Assembly: GCA_900110595.1 (NCBI GenBank) | Contig: FOEZ01000005.1 | Span: forward strand, 62,001 to 126,000 | Reading direction: 5' to 3' | From: Arthrobacter sp. OV608 | Lineage (GTDB): Bacteria > Actinomycetota > Actinomycetes > Actinomycetales > Micrococcaceae | Length of the DNA: 64,000 bases | Part shown: positions 16,829 through 26,188 of the stretch, piece after piece | How positions within the stretch are numbered: position 1 is the first letter of the stretch | Layout: the number at the start of each line of letters is the position of its first letter | The notes under the pieces: model-generated | Told to the model about the DNA's origin: nothing | The model's input: the letters and a program-made list of their open reading frames with translations, nothing else | Databases searched by the model: none | Program-made: the position numbers and the translations under genes

Positions 16829-17751
16829 TAGGAGGCGCTCCTTTCGGTATTTTTCGGGGTTTTGATCTTCCGGAGCCGCGGGTTGGTGACCTCGTCCACG
16901 GCGTAGTTGATCAGCGCGAGCGCGAAGGCGACGAGCGCGATGCAGACACCTGAGGGGATGAAAACCCACCAGCTGCCGGTGAGCAGGGCGCCTTCGTTGC
17001 CGGCCCAGAAAAGGTTGTTGCCCCAGGAGACCGTGCTGACATCGCCCAGGCCCAGGAACTCCAGGCCAGCTTGTGCGCCGATGCCGTAGATGACGCAGGC
17101 CAGCAGGGTGCCCATCACGATCGAGGCCATGTTGGGCAGGATTTCGCGGAACATGATCCGGCCGGCCCGTTCGCCGGACACCACCGCGGCGGCCACAAAG
17201 TCTTTGGAGCGGATGGACAGGGCCTGTGAGCGCAGGACGCGTGCTGAGCCTGCCCAGCCGGTGACCACGAGGACCAGAATGACGGTGCCCAGGCCCGGAG
17301 GCAGGAATGCGGCCAGGATGACCAGCAGCGGCAGGCCCGGAAGGAGCAGGAAAACGTTGGTTGCCAGGGACAGTGCTTCGTCGATGAACCTGCCGAAGTA
17401 CGCTGAGGCAAGGCCCACCAGGATGCCGATGAAGGTGGACGCGAAGCCCACTGTCAGCCCGACGAACAGGGAACTCCGGGAGCCGTGGACGGTCAGTGCG
17501 AGGACGTCCTGTCCCTTGGCCGTAGTTCCCAGCCAGTGCTCGGCTGATGGTTCCAGGGAGGCCATGGCGGTGATCCGCGACGGGTCGCCGGGGAAAAGCA
17601 CCGGTGCCAGCAGGGCCAGTGCGATGAAGACGAGCATCACAGCCATGCCCGTCACGGCTTTTTTGTTGCTGAGGAGGCCGTGGACGAAGCTGCGGTTGGG
17701 CTTGCGGACAGCCGGGGTTTGAGTTGGCTGCTTCAGAAGTGCGGTTGTCAT
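16828..17751 (-). CDS. Peptide-type ABC importer permease (DppC family)
   Basis: 307 residues from the ATG at 17751 (an open frame continues to 18198 but only antisense-like residues precede). It has the N-terminal OppC-type segment, a first membrane helix at about 30-50 (AVMLVFIALALLAPVLFPGD), and the EAA loop near the C-terminus (FREILPNMASIVMG). About six membrane segments are expected. It pairs with the DppB-like protein encoded 11 bases upstream. Confidence 0.87.
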   Translation of the reverse strand: MTTALLKQPTQTPAVRKPNRSFVHGLLSNKKAVTGMAVMLVFIALALLAPVLFPGDPSRITAMASLEPSAEHWLGTTAKGQDVLALTVHGSRSSLFVGLTVGFASTFIGILVGLASAYFGRFIDEALSLATNVFLLLPGLPLLVILAAFLPPGLGTVILVLVVTGWAGSARVLRSQALSIRSKDFVAAAVVSGERAGRIMFREILPNMASIVMGTLLACVIYGIGAQAGLEFLGLGDVSTVSWGNNLFWAGNEGALLTGSWWVFIPSGVCIALVAFALALINYAVDEVTNPRLRKIKTPKNTERSAS

Positions 17752-17762
17752 GATCGGTTCCT

Positions 17763-18740
17763 CTAGTTGCTGCGCACGCGCGGGTCGAGGCGGACGTAGA
17801 GGATGTCCACCAGGAAGTTGGCCAGCAGCACGGCGGCGGTAATGGTCAGGAACAGGCCCTGCATGAGGGGGTAGTCGAGGCCCTGGACGGCGTTGAGGAG
17901 TTGATAGCCCACGCCGGGGTAGGCGAACACCACCTCGGTGAGCAGCGCACCGCCCACTACGAATCCCAGGCCCATGCCGAAGCTCGTAACCGATGGCAGC
18001 ATGGCGTTCCGTGCTGCGTAGCGGAGCATGATGCGGCCCGGGCGGAGTCCCTTGGCTTCGGCCATGGTGATGTAGTCCTCGGAGTTGGTGGCGATCATGG
18101 TGTTCCGCATGCCCAGCATCCAGCCGCCGACGGAAACCAGCACGATGGTCAGCGCCGGAAGCACCAGGTGGGCGCCGACGTCGCCGATGAACTCCCACGT
18201 AAACCCGGGCTCCAACCCATCAGTGAAGGCGTGGCGGATGGGGAACCAGTTCAATACCACGCCGAACAGGTACAGGGCACCCATCGCCAGCCAGAAGTAC
18301 GGGAACGAGCCGATGAACACGAGCAGCGGGGGGAGTGCGGAGTCGACCGCGCCGCCTCGCCGCCAGGCGGCCAGGATGCCCAGCAGGTTACCTACGACGG
18401 CGGCAATCACCAGTGCGGTTCCACCGAGCAGGAGGGTCCAGCCGATCTGGGACGAAATGACCTCGGTCACCGGGGTGGGGAAACGTGAGATGGAGACGCC
18501 CATTTGCCCGGTGAAGATGTTGTGAAGGTAGTCAACGTATTGCTCCCAGAGAGGCCGGTCGTCAACGCCGAGCAACTTGCGCAGGGCCTCGATCTGTTCG
18601 GGCTGCATTCTGTCTTGGGAGCGGGCGAACATGCGGGAGACGGGGTCCCCGGGCATGAAGCGCGGGAGCAGGAAATTCAGGGTGATGGATGCCCAGAAGG
18701 CGATCAGGTAGAAACCCAGGCGGCGCAGGATGAAGCGCAC
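17763..18740 (-). CDS. Peptide-type ABC importer permease (DppB family)
   Basis: 325 residues beginning at a GTG (MRFILRRLGFYLIAFWASI). The large periplasmic-side loop and the motif MRNTMIATNSEDYITMAEAKG followed by RYAARNAMLPSV mark the DppB type. Six membrane segments are expected. The region 18741-18848 before it holds a C-rich spacer and no gene. Confidence 0.87.
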   Translation of the reverse strand: MRFILRRLGFYLIAFWASITLNFLLPRFMPGDPVSRMFARSQDRMQPEQIEALRKLLGVDDRPLWEQYVDYLHNIFTGQMGVSISRFPTPVTEVISSQIGWTLLLGGTALVIAAVVGNLLGILAAWRRGGAVDSALPPLLVFIGSFPYFWLAMGALYLFGVVLNWFPIRHAFTDGLEPGFTWEFIGDVGAHLVLPALTIVLVSVGGWMLGMRNTMIATNSEDYITMAEAKGLRPGRIMLRYAARNAMLPSVTSFGMGLGFVVGGALLTEVVFAYPGVGYQLLNAVQGLDYPLMQGLFLTITAAVLLANFLVDILYVRLDPRVRSN

Positions 18741-18848
18741 GGTTTCCCTCCATTTCGGGAATTGCGGCGAATTTGGGGCACGCCCGGCGGGGGTTGGCCG
18801 CCCGCCGGGCGTGCAGTGTGGGGGTCCGCCCGGGGCGGCCCGCCGCGT

Positions 18849-20519
18849 TTACTTGCGCGGTTCCAGCGTGGTCAGCACCAGCACCGTGGTGGGCGACTTC
18901 ACCGAGAGGGTGGCGTAAGGGTTGTCCTCGGTGGGCCAGCCGGTGAAGCGGGTGTCGTTGAAGGCGCCCCATTCCGGGCCGGAGAAGAGCGGCACCAGCG
19001 GTGCGGCGTCGTTGTACTCTTCCTGCAGCTTGTTGGCGATGTCCTTCTGCTTGGACTCGTCCGCCTCTGCGGCGAACTCTGCCAGCAGGGCGTCGGCTTG
19101 GGGATCGCCGAAGCGGTGGTAGTTGTCGAACGTCTTGGTGCCGACAGGCTTCACGGTGGCGGTGCCCATGGAGGTGCTGAAGTACTTGTACGGGCTGGGG
19201 TCGTTGGCGCTCCAGACGATTCCGGAGTCGAAGTCACCGGTTTCGTAGCCGGCAACCACAGCAGCCCAGTCCGGGGACTCCACCTTGACGGTGACGCCCA
19301 CCTCTGCCAGGTTCTGCGCAACCACGTTGGCTACGGACAGCCAGTCAGAAGAAGTCGCGCCCACGGAGATCTTGAATTCGAAGGGCTTGCCGTCCTTGAG
19401 CGTGCGCTTGCCGTCAGCACCCTTCGGGTAGCCCGCCTTGTCCAGCAGCTCGTTGGCTTTTTGGACGTCCAGCTTGGTCCAGGTGCAGTTGCCCTTGACT
19501 GCGTTGTTCTTCCAGGTCTCGTAGTTGCCGGAGAGTCCGGTGCAGTCTGCGGGCTTGGCGTAGCCGCTCATGCCGATCTTGGTGACCTGCTCCCGGTCAA
19601 CAGCCATGCTCAGGGCCTTGCGGACGTCAACATCGTTGAAGGGGGCCTTGGTGGTGTTGAGCTGCCAGTTGATCATGGAGCCCGTGGCCGGGAACCAATA
19701 GTGGCGGTGGTCCTTGTCCTTGGAGATGAACGTCTTTTCGATGTTCGGGATGTACTGCGGGGCCCAGTCCACGTCGCCGTTCGCGGCGGCGAGGTTGGCG
19801 CCGTCGTTCCCGGCAAACGCGAGCATCTTGATGCCTGCGATCTTTTGCTTTTCCGGCTGCCAGTAGTTGGGGTTCTTCTTCAGCACGAAGGACTGGGCCT
19901 GGAAACTGTCAACCTCGGTGTACGGGCCGGTGCCGACGGGCTTGGCGTTGGCGTCCTTTTCCGGATCGGCGAGGGCGGACCAGATGTGCTTGGGCAGGAT
20001 GCTGACTTGTCCGACGTCGTGGAGGGCCGGGGACCATGGCTTGTTGAAGTTGAAGGTGACCTTGTTGGTCCCTTCGGCGGCAACGTTGTCCAGGTAGTCG
20101 TAACCACCCTTAATCTTCTTCTGGAGCTCGAAGGTGTAGGCGACATCCTCGGCCACGAGGGGCTGGCCGTCAGACCACTTCACGCCGTCCCGGAGGGTGA
20201 AGGTGATGGACTTGCCGTCGTCGGCGGCCTTCCACTCTGTGGCGAGCCACGGCACGGTGTCTCCCTTGGCCGGGTTGAAGACCAGCAGCGACTCGTAGAT
20301 GGACTGCTGGACCATCGGGCTGACGGTGGGCGCGAACGGGTTGAAGTTCTGGACGAACGTGCCCATGTCCTCGCGCGGAATGGTGAGAAATGCGCTGGCG
20401 TTCGCTGCGGCGTCGGTGCCGGCAGGCTTGTTGGCTGCACAGCCGGTCAGCAGCAGTGCGCCAACCGCCAGTCCGGCTGCCGTCACGCGGGCAGCCCTCA
20501 GGAATCGGGGTTGTGTCAT
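18849..20519 (-). CDS. ABC substrate-binding lipoprotein, family 5 (DppA/OppA type)
   Basis: 556 residues with a lipoprotein signal (hydrophobic core to about 25, lipobox LLTGC). The SBP_bac_5 body is clear: NFNPFAPTVSPMVQQSIYESL, FTLRDGVKWSDGQPLVAEDVAY, DVRKALSMAVDREQV and FNDTRFTGWPTEDNPYA near the end. It is the first gene of the import operon and is preceded by the LacI gene. Family 5 includes sugar-oligomer binders in several bacteria, and the two downstream GH32 genes suggest a fructan fragment as ligand. Confidence 0.85.
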   Translation of the reverse strand: MTQPRFLRAARVTAAGLAVGALLLTGCAANKPAGTDAAANASAFLTIPREDMGTFVQNFNPFAPTVSPMVQQSIYESLLVFNPAKGDTVPWLATEWKAADDGKSITFTLRDGVKWSDGQPLVAEDVAYTFELQKKIKGGYDYLDNVAAEGTNKVTFNFNKPWSPALHDVGQVSILPKHIWSALADPEKDANAKPVGTGPYTEVDSFQAQSFVLKKNPNYWQPEKQKIAGIKMLAFAGNDGANLAAANGDVDWAPQYIPNIEKTFISKDKDHRHYWFPATGSMINWQLNTTKAPFNDVDVRKALSMAVDREQVTKIGMSGYAKPADCTGLSGNYETWKNNAVKGNCTWTKLDVQKANELLDKAGYPKGADGKRTLKDGKPFEFKISVGATSSDWLSVANVVAQNLAEVGVTVKVESPDWAAVVAGYETGDFDSGIVWSANDPSPYKYFSTSMGTATVKPVGTKTFDNYHRFGDPQADALLAEFAAEADESKQKDIANKLQEEYNDAAPLVPLFSGPEWGAFNDTRFTGWPTEDNPYATLSVKSPTTVLVLTTLEPRK

Positions 20520-20574
20520 GATGGTTATCTCTTTCCTATCTTCATCAGCAAGGTGAAGGGGTGGGGGAGGGGTT

Positions 20575-20611
20575 GCTCTTCGCTATTGATTTCGCGGTCA
20601 GACCGAAGAGC
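20575..20611. other. Inverted repeat at the lacI / importer junction
   Basis: GCTCTTCG (20575-20582) and CGAAGAGC (20604-20611) form an 8-bp stem with a 21-base loop that holds a smaller GGTC/GACC pair. It overlaps the stop of the LacI gene and precedes the binding-protein gene, so it could attenuate read-through or stabilise the downstream mRNA. Confidence 0.35.
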
Positions 20612-21668
20612 GTTCTAGCAGCGGACAGCCGACTAATTGCTGGTCGGCAATTATCGGCTGTCCCGCTGTCAGAGCTGCGAGCGTCTGGACTCCCAGGGCG
20701 CCCATTTTTTCGAACGGCAACGCAACCGTGGTCAGCTTGGGCCTGAGGTAGGCCGCAATCAGTTCCTGGTTGTCGAAGCCAATCACGGCGATGTCTCCGG
20801 GGATGGTCAGGCCCCGTTCCTTGATGGCGTCGTAAGCGCCCATCGCCATGCGGTCGTTGAGGCAGAACAGCGCGGTTGGCCTGTCCTTTTCCGTGTAGCG
20901 GTCCAGGATTTGGCACGCGGCCTCGTACCCGCCGTCCGCGGTTGCATGCCCGGGCACCACGAGCTGCGGGTCCAGCTTCAGCCCGGCCTCGGCAAGTGCT
21001 TCGCGGGCACCCGCCAAACGGCCGACAGCTGCCGGAATATCCGGGTCCAGGTTGATCACTCCGATCCGGCGGTGGCCGGCCTGGAGCAGTCGTTCGACGG
21101 CGACGCGGCCGCCCGCACGCTCGTCGGGGACGATCGAGGGCAGCCTCCCGTCCGCATCGAAGCAGTTGATCAGGACGGTGGGTACTTCACTGGCGCTGTC
21201 GGGAACGTGCACGCCCCGGTGGTACGTGGCTGCGTAGAGCAGCCCTTCCACGCGTTGTTCCAGCAGCTTCTCAATGGCGGCATCTTCCAGGCCCTGGTTG
21301 GGTCCTACAGCATCGGCCTGGTCGGAGGGCGCGATGAGCAGGAACTTGCGGTCCAGCCAGGCCTGGTCCTGGGCGCCTTTGATGATGTCGACGGCGAACG
21401 GTGCCGTCACGATCTCGGTGACGATCCCGTACCAGTCACTGCGCTGGGATGCCAGCGCCCGTGCCCCGGCATTCGGGCGGTAGCCCAAGGCCTGGACAGC
21501 CTCGTTGATCCGGGCGCGGGTCTCCTCGGAGATGCTGGCATTTTCGCGGTTGCTCAGCACGAACGAGACGGCGGTCCGGGAAACGCCGGCGTGTTTGGCG
21601 ACATCATTCATGGTGACACCCCGCTGCCGTGCAGCCCCGGCAGGGTTCGAGGTGGTGGTCTTCGCCAT
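20598..21668 (-). CDS. LacI-family regulator of the first fructan operon
   Basis: 356 residues. The N-terminal helix-turn-helix and hinge are VTMNDVAKHAGVSRTAVSFV, then RINEAVQALGYRPNAGARAL; the rest is a periplasmic-binding-like effector domain (ALFCLNDRMAMGAYDAIKERG; DIAVIGFDNQEL). It lies just upstream of the peptide-type importer and GH32 genes, in the same direction, and behind two palindromes that are probably its own operators. The effector may be fructose or a fructose phosphate. Confidence 0.88.
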   Translation of the reverse strand: MAKTTTSNPAGAARQRGVTMNDVAKHAGVSRTAVSFVLSNRENASISEETRARINEAVQALGYRPNAGARALASQRSDWYGIVTEIVTAPFAVDIIKGAQDQAWLDRKFLLIAPSDQADAVGPNQGLEDAAIEKLLEQRVEGLLYAATYHRGVHVPDSASEVPTVLINCFDADGRLPSIVPDERAGGRVAVERLLQAGHRRIGVINLDPDIPAAVGRLAGAREALAEAGLKLDPQLVVPGHATADGGYEAACQILDRYTEKDRPTALFCLNDRMAMGAYDAIKERGLTIPGDIAVIGFDNQELIAAYLRPKLTTVALPFEKMGALGVQTLAALTAGQPIIADQQLVGCPLLERSSV

Positions 21669-21706
21669 TGAATGCTCCGGTGGTGTGAGTGATGCTGCGG
21701 TGGAGG

Positions 21707-21745
21707 GTAACGCGCGTTACTTGTGATTTAGGTTACGCGCGTTAC
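21707..21745. promoter_or_regulatory. Two LacI-type operators before the first lacI gene
   Basis: GTAACGCGCGTTAC (21707-21720) is a perfect 14-bp palindrome with a central CG as in LacI/PurR sites. GTTACGCGCGTTAC (21732-21745) repeats it with one change. Their centres are 25 bp apart. They lie 39 bases before the LacI start, in the gap behind the fructokinase gene. Confidence 0.75.
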
Positions 21746-21826
21746 TCAATGGCTGTCAAGAGGAAAACTTGCCGGCTCCGAGACCGACGCGACGTTACCT
21801 CCACGCTGTCACGTGGAGGGCGCGTG

Positions 21827-22771
21827 CTACGCGTGTGCAGGCTGCTGGAGTTTTGCGCGGAGTTCGTCTTCAGTGGGGGGCCGGGCGCCGGCGCGGGATA
21901 CGGTGATCGCGGCCGCAGCGGCCGCCGTGCGCCCCAGCTGGTCAAGGACAGAAGGCGCCAGGCCGCCGGCTCCGCGGGTAAGGAGTCCCAGTATCAGGGC
22001 GGACATGTAAGAATCGCCGGCGCCGATGGTGTCAGCAACTGAGGTCTTAGCGGCAGGAATGCTGAGGGAGGCGGAGGGGGTTGCGAGCAACGAGCCTGAT
22101 GAGCCCCTGGTGATGACCGCCAGATCCGCGCCCAGATCCAGGAGGTGCGATGCGGTTTCCTCCAGGGTCTTTTCCGGGTAGAGCCATGCAGCGTCGTCGT
22201 CGCTGAGTTTTACGACGTTGGTGAGGTGCACCAGTTCCTCGAAAGTGCCCCGTGCTTGGGCGTGGGTTCCGAGCAGGGCCGGCCTGATGTTGGGGTCGTA
22301 GGTGATGGTGCATGCATCCTGGAGTTGCTGGAGGATGGCCTTGACCTTGCCGGCGCCCGGTGAGAGGAAACTTGCGATCGACCCGGTGTGAAGGACCTTG
22401 GGCGGGGTGTGCGCAAGGTCCGGCGGTTCCACATCCCAGGCGATGTCGAAGGCGTAGCCCGCCGAGCCGTCACTGGCGATGGTGGCGGTCGCCGTCGACG
22501 TTTTCTCCAGTGAGCGGGAGCCGGGCAAGAGCGTCACCCCGGCGCCGGTGAGGTGCTCCTCGAGTGCATCACCGCGGCGGTCGGCGCCCAGGGAAGTGAG
22601 CAGCCCGGTGCCAACGCCCAGCCGGCCCAGGCCGTAGGCCACATTGGCCGGCGACCCGCCCGGGTATTCGATGGTGCCCCTTGGTGTGGTGACGACGTCG
22701 ATCAGGGCTTCCCCGATAACCACGACGTCCAACGACTGCTGCGGAGGTCTCGGCTTGCCGCTGGTATGCAT
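21827..22771 (-). CDS. PfkB-family fructokinase
   Basis: 314 residues of the ribokinase/PfkB family: N-terminal VVVIGEALIDVV, PGGSPANVAYGLGRLGV, and the C-terminal signature DTIGAGDSYMSALILG with the catalytic Asp in GAGD. It phosphorylates a sugar with ATP. As the last gene of the operon that includes the sugar importer and a GH32 hydrolase, fructose is the expected substrate. It begins 26 bases after the GH32 gene ends. Confidence 0.85.
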   Translation of the reverse strand: MHTSGKPRPPQQSLDVVVIGEALIDVVTTPRGTIEYPGGSPANVAYGLGRLGVGTGLLTSLGADRRGDALEEHLTGAGVTLLPGSRSLEKTSTATATIASDGSAGYAFDIAWDVEPPDLAHTPPKVLHTGSIASFLSPGAGKVKAILQQLQDACTITYDPNIRPALLGTHAQARGTFEELVHLTNVVKLSDDDAAWLYPEKTLEETASHLLDLGADLAVITRGSSGSLLATPSASLSIPAAKTSVADTIGAGDSYMSALILGLLTRGAGGLAPSVLDQLGRTAAAAAAITVSRAGARPPTEDELRAKLQQPAHA

Positions 22772-22797
22772 GTCTTTTTCCTTGCCTTAAGTGCCGC

Positions 22798-24315
22798 CTA
22801 GGCGAGCTGCGTGACCTGGATGCTGCTGATGGTTGCCGTGCCGCCGACGGCGTAAACGGAGAGGTCGGTGCTACTCCCGGCAGGGAAGATCAGTTCGGTC
22901 ATGGTCACCTGGCCGCCATGGGCAAAGACTTCAGCCGAGCAGCGGTCCACGAAGATGGTGAGGTCGTAGGTCCCGTGCTTGGCCGGGACGGGAGCGGTGT
23001 CGATGGAGGCGAACGCTGCGTGGAAATCAGTCCGCCCGGATTCCCGCCGGTCCACGAGCATGGTTCCGTCATCGGGGCGGATTCCCACTCGGGTTCCGTT
23101 GGCGCCGTCCCCGCGCAGGACGAGGCCGAATTCCTCTGCGCTTCCGGGGGTGAAGCTGACGTCAATGCGCTGGACCGTGCCGGCCGCGCCGGCCAGGACC
23201 TGCACGCCCTCGTGGATTGTGGCTCCAGAAAGGGAGAATGGCTCCTGACCGGCCAGCGTAGCCCAGTCACCCGCCGGCTGCTGGACCAGGCACAGTTTTC
23301 CGTCCCTTGTCTGCAGTGAAATTTCCCGGGCGAGGCTCATGGGACTGCGCCAGGGTGTGGTGGGGATGTGGTTGGCGTACTCCCAGTTGTTCATCCAGCC
23401 GATCATGAGGCGGCGGTTGTCCGGGGCGTCGCTGAAGGAGACAGCGGCGTAGTAGTCCCGGCCCCAGTCCAGCCACAGGTATTCGGCCAGTCGGTCGGGA
23501 TCCTGGGTGCCTTCGGTTACCGTGCTGGCGGAGGCGAATGTGGTTCCGTCGAAGTCGCCGATGAAGTATTGGCCGGCTGAGCCGTTGTTGGGCCCGCCGG
23601 GATTGAGGTTGACGGTAAGGACCCACTTGAGGTTTTCCGGATCGCCGTCCACGGGCAGGGGGAAGAGGTCGGGGCATTCCCAGACCCCGCCGGTGGCGTT
23701 TGCGGGGCCAAAGGTGCTCAGCAGCTCCCAATCCTTCAGGTCCTCGGACTTGTAGAGGACCACCTGGAATTCTGTGGCTTCGACGGCGACCATCACCCAG
23801 TAACTGCCCGCGTCGCCGTCGTACCGGAAGACTTTGGGGTCGCGGAACTCGGCGGACCCGCGGTTCAGTACCGGGTTGCCGTTGTGTTTTGTCCAGGTGT
23901 AGCCCCCGTCCAGGCTGTAGGCCAGCGATTGGGCCTGGATGCCCTCATGCGCGGAGCCCGGTTTGAAGGCACTGGTGTAGATCGCCACGAGCGGGGCAAC
24001 GGACCCGGTGCCAAATCCGCTGGTGTTGTGACGGTCGTAGACGATGCTGCCGGAAAAGATGTCTTCGTTCTCGTCGCAGGCGATGGCGACGGGGTGCTCG
24101 GTCCAGGTCAGCAGGTCGGTAGAGGTGGCGTGGCCCCAGGACATGTTTCCCCACACGTTACCCAGCGGGTTGTTCTGGTAGTAGAGGTGATAGACGCCTT
24201 CATGAAAAATCAGGCCGTTTGGATCGTTGAGCCACGTGTCTTGTGCGGTGTAGTGCAGGGCCGGGCGGTAGCTGCCTGCTGTGGCTGCCGTGTGAGTCGG
24301 AGTAAGTGTATCCAC
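22798..24315 (-). CDS. Intracellular GH32 sucrose/fructo-oligosaccharide hydrolase
   Basis: 505 residues from a GTG at 24315, preceded by AAAGGAACCTC. WLNDPNG (nucleophile Asp31), FRDPKVF and WECPDLF (acid/base Glu) are all canonical, followed by WMNNWEYANHIPTTPWR and a C-terminal beta-sandwich with VDRCSAEVFAHGG. These last blocks resemble exo-acting levanases/inulinases and SacC. No signal peptide is present, so it acts on imported sugar. The open frame extends upstream through the permease gene, but that part has no conserved content. Confidence 0.87.
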   Translation of the reverse strand: MDTLTPTHTAATAGSYRPALHYTAQDTWLNDPNGLIFHEGVYHLYYQNNPLGNVWGNMSWGHATSTDLLTWTEHPVAIACDENEDIFSGSIVYDRHNTSGFGTGSVAPLVAIYTSAFKPGSAHEGIQAQSLAYSLDGGYTWTKHNGNPVLNRGSAEFRDPKVFRYDGDAGSYWVMVAVEATEFQVVLYKSEDLKDWELLSTFGPANATGGVWECPDLFPLPVDGDPENLKWVLTVNLNPGGPNNGSAGQYFIGDFDGTTFASASTVTEGTQDPDRLAEYLWLDWGRDYYAAVSFSDAPDNRRLMIGWMNNWEYANHIPTTPWRSPMSLAREISLQTRDGKLCLVQQPAGDWATLAGQEPFSLSGATIHEGVQVLAGAAGTVQRIDVSFTPGSAEEFGLVLRGDGANGTRVGIRPDDGTMLVDRRESGRTDFHAAFASIDTAPVPAKHGTYDLTIFVDRCSAEVFAHGGQVTMTELIFPAGSSTDLSVYAVGGTATISSIQVTQLA

Positions 24316-24338
24316 GAGGTTCCTTTTGAGGGTTTGTG

Positions 24339-25250
24339 CTATTTGCTCGCGCCGGCCGTGAGGCCTTCGCGGAGAGTGCGCTGGCCGAAGATAAAGACCA
24401 CAAGTGCGGGCAGCATGGACAGGATCACGCCGGCGAGGACCACGGATATGCTCCCGGTGCCGAGGTTGCCCTGGAGTGTGACCAGGCCGAGGGGGAGGGT
24501 GAAGTTCTGTTCGCTGATGGTGAGGATCAGCGGCCGGAAGAATTCGTTCCAGTGGAAATTGAAGGCCAGGATGCCGACGATGGCCATGCCGGGGACCGCC
24601 AGCGGGACGTAGACAGAACGGAAGATCCGCCATGGTCCGGCGCCGTCCAGGGCGGCCGCTTCTGCGAAGTCGTTTGGCAGGCCCAGGAAGTATTGGCGCA
24701 TCAGGAAGGTGCCGAAGGCTGTGGGGATGGCCGGCAGGATCAGGGCCAGCAGGGTGTCTGACAGACCCATCCCTCGAATGAGCATAAACACCGGGACGAT
24801 TGTGACCTGCACCGGGACCATCATGGTGGCCAGGACCAGCGAGAAGATGGCCTTTTTGCCGCGGAAGTCCAGACGGGCGAAGGCGTAGCCGGCCAGGGTG
24901 GCCGACGCCATCTGGCCAAGTGCGATCAGTCCCGTCACCAGCGCGCTGTTCAGGACCAGGAGGCCCACGTTGATCTGCTTGAACACGTCTTGGTAAGCGG
25001 TGAAGTCCGGGTTGATGGGCAGGAAGGACGGTGGCAGGTTGAAGGATTCCGACGGCGTCCGCAGGGAAGTGGACAGGGTCCACAGGACTGGCCCAAGGGT
25101 CAGCGCGGCCGCTACGGCCAGAGCGGTGTACGTGCCGACGGTTCCGGCAGCCGACAGGCGGCGCTTGCGGTAGCCCTTGGGCGTGGTTGGTGTGCCGGTG
25201 GTGGAACCGGAATGCTTTTCGGTCCCGGTGTGCAGGGTCTGGCTGGACAT
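24339..25250 (-). CDS. Sugar ABC importer permease (MalG type)
   Basis: 303 residues from the ATG at 25250 (GAGG eight bases before). The MalG-type features are LSTSLRTPSESFN after the first helix, the EAA loop EAAALDGAGPWRIFRSVYVPLAVPG, and a C-terminal FIFGQRTLREGLTAGASK. It has about six membrane segments and forms the channel with the product of 25259-26188. No ATPase gene is in this operon, so a shared MsiK-like ATPase encoded elsewhere must drive it. Confidence 0.88.
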   Translation of the reverse strand: MSSQTLHTGTEKHSGSTTGTPTTPKGYRKRRLSAAGTVGTYTALAVAAALTLGPVLWTLSTSLRTPSESFNLPPSFLPINPDFTAYQDVFKQINVGLLVLNSALVTGLIALGQMASATLAGYAFARLDFRGKKAIFSLVLATMMVPVQVTIVPVFMLIRGMGLSDTLLALILPAIPTAFGTFLMRQYFLGLPNDFAEAAALDGAGPWRIFRSVYVPLAVPGMAIVGILAFNFHWNEFFRPLILTISEQNFTLPLGLVTLQGNLGTGSISVVLAGVILSMLPALVVFIFGQRTLREGLTAGASK

Positions 25251-25258
25251 GGGGGACC

Positions 25259-26188
25259 TCACTGGTAGAAGACGAAGCGGCGGCTGAGGCGGAATTGCAG
25301 TGCAGTGACGGCAAGGATGAGTACGGTGAGGATCAGGCCTATGGCCGATGCTTCGCCGAACTCCAGCTGCTGGAAGGCCGATTCGAAGATCACCATGACG
25401 GCGGTGCGGGTGGAATCGCCGGGTCCGCCGTTGGTCAGGACGTAGGGCTGGTCGAAGACCTGCAGGGCACTGATGATGGCCATGACGGAGGCAACGAGCA
25501 CCGTGGGACTGATCAGCGGAAGGGTGACATTGCTGAATTGTTTCCAGCCTGTGGCGCCGTCCAGGTTCGCGGCCTCGTGCAGTTCCTTGGGGATGTTGGT
25601 CAAGGCGCCGAGGAAGAGCAGGAAGGAGAATCCGAAGTTCTGCCATACGTAGACCAGGACCACCACGGCTGCGGATGCCACGGGACTGGTCAGCCATGGC
25701 ACTGCGGGAATGCCGATCAGGGACAGGAGCCAGTTCACTACGCCGAACTGTTCGTTGAACATGTACCGCATGAAGATGGATACCGACGCGGCGGAAAGGA
25801 CCAAGGGGAAGAAGAAGGTGGAGCGAAGGAACACCCTCAGCCAGGAAGGCATCCTGGCTTGCAGCATGGAAGCCAGACCCAGGGCGATGCCCAGTTGAAG
25901 CAGCACTGCGACAATGACGAACACGATGGTGTTCAGGAAGGACACCCGGACAGTGGGATCCTCTGCCAGCGAGGCGAAGTTGGCGAAACCGACGAACTGG
26001 GGTGCCGAAATGATGTCCCAGCGGAAAAAGGCCAGCACCAGTGAGCCGATGATCGGCAGAAAGGTGAACAGGGCCATGCCGAGCACTGTTGGGGCAAGGA
26101 AGATCATGGCCAGCCACCGCTCGACGAACGAGCGGCGCGCGTCAGCTGGTTGCACGGTGTGGTGTGGAACGGTGGAAGTGGTGGTCAT
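25259..26188 (-). CDS. Sugar ABC importer permease (MalF type)
   Basis: 309 residues. It has a short cytoplasmic N-terminus, MIFLAPTVLGMALFTFLP as first helix, and the EAA loop ELHEAANLDGATGWKQFSNV followed by TLPLISP. The ATG overlaps the stop of the binding-protein gene by four bases. Confidence 0.88.
   Translation of the reverse strand: MTTTSTVPHHTVQPADARRSFVERWLAMIFLAPTVLGMALFTFLPIIGSLVLAFFRWDIISAPQFVGFANFASLAEDPTVRVSFLNTIVFVIVAVLLQLGIALGLASMLQARMPSWLRVFLRSTFFFPLVLSAASVSIFMRYMFNEQFGVVNWLLSLIGIPAVPWLTSPVASAAVVVLVYVWQNFGFSFLLFLGALTNIPKELHEAANLDGATGWKQFSNVTLPLISPTVLVASVMAIISALQVFDQPYVLTNGGPGDSTRTAVMVIFESAFQQLEFGEASAIGLILTVLILAVTALQFRLSRRFVFYQ

Noticed and set aside
18504..20618. A 704-codon open frame on the plus strand opposite the family 5 binding-protein gene
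   Set aside because: It is antisense to a clearly conserved gene, and its Gly/Val/Asp/Glu-rich composition is what high-GC codon bias gives on the opposite strand. No motif is visible.
24316..25314. N-terminal extension of the third GH32 gene across the permease gene
   Set aside because: The conserved part begins just after the GTG at 24315, which has its own ribosome-binding site, and the extension is antisense-like.
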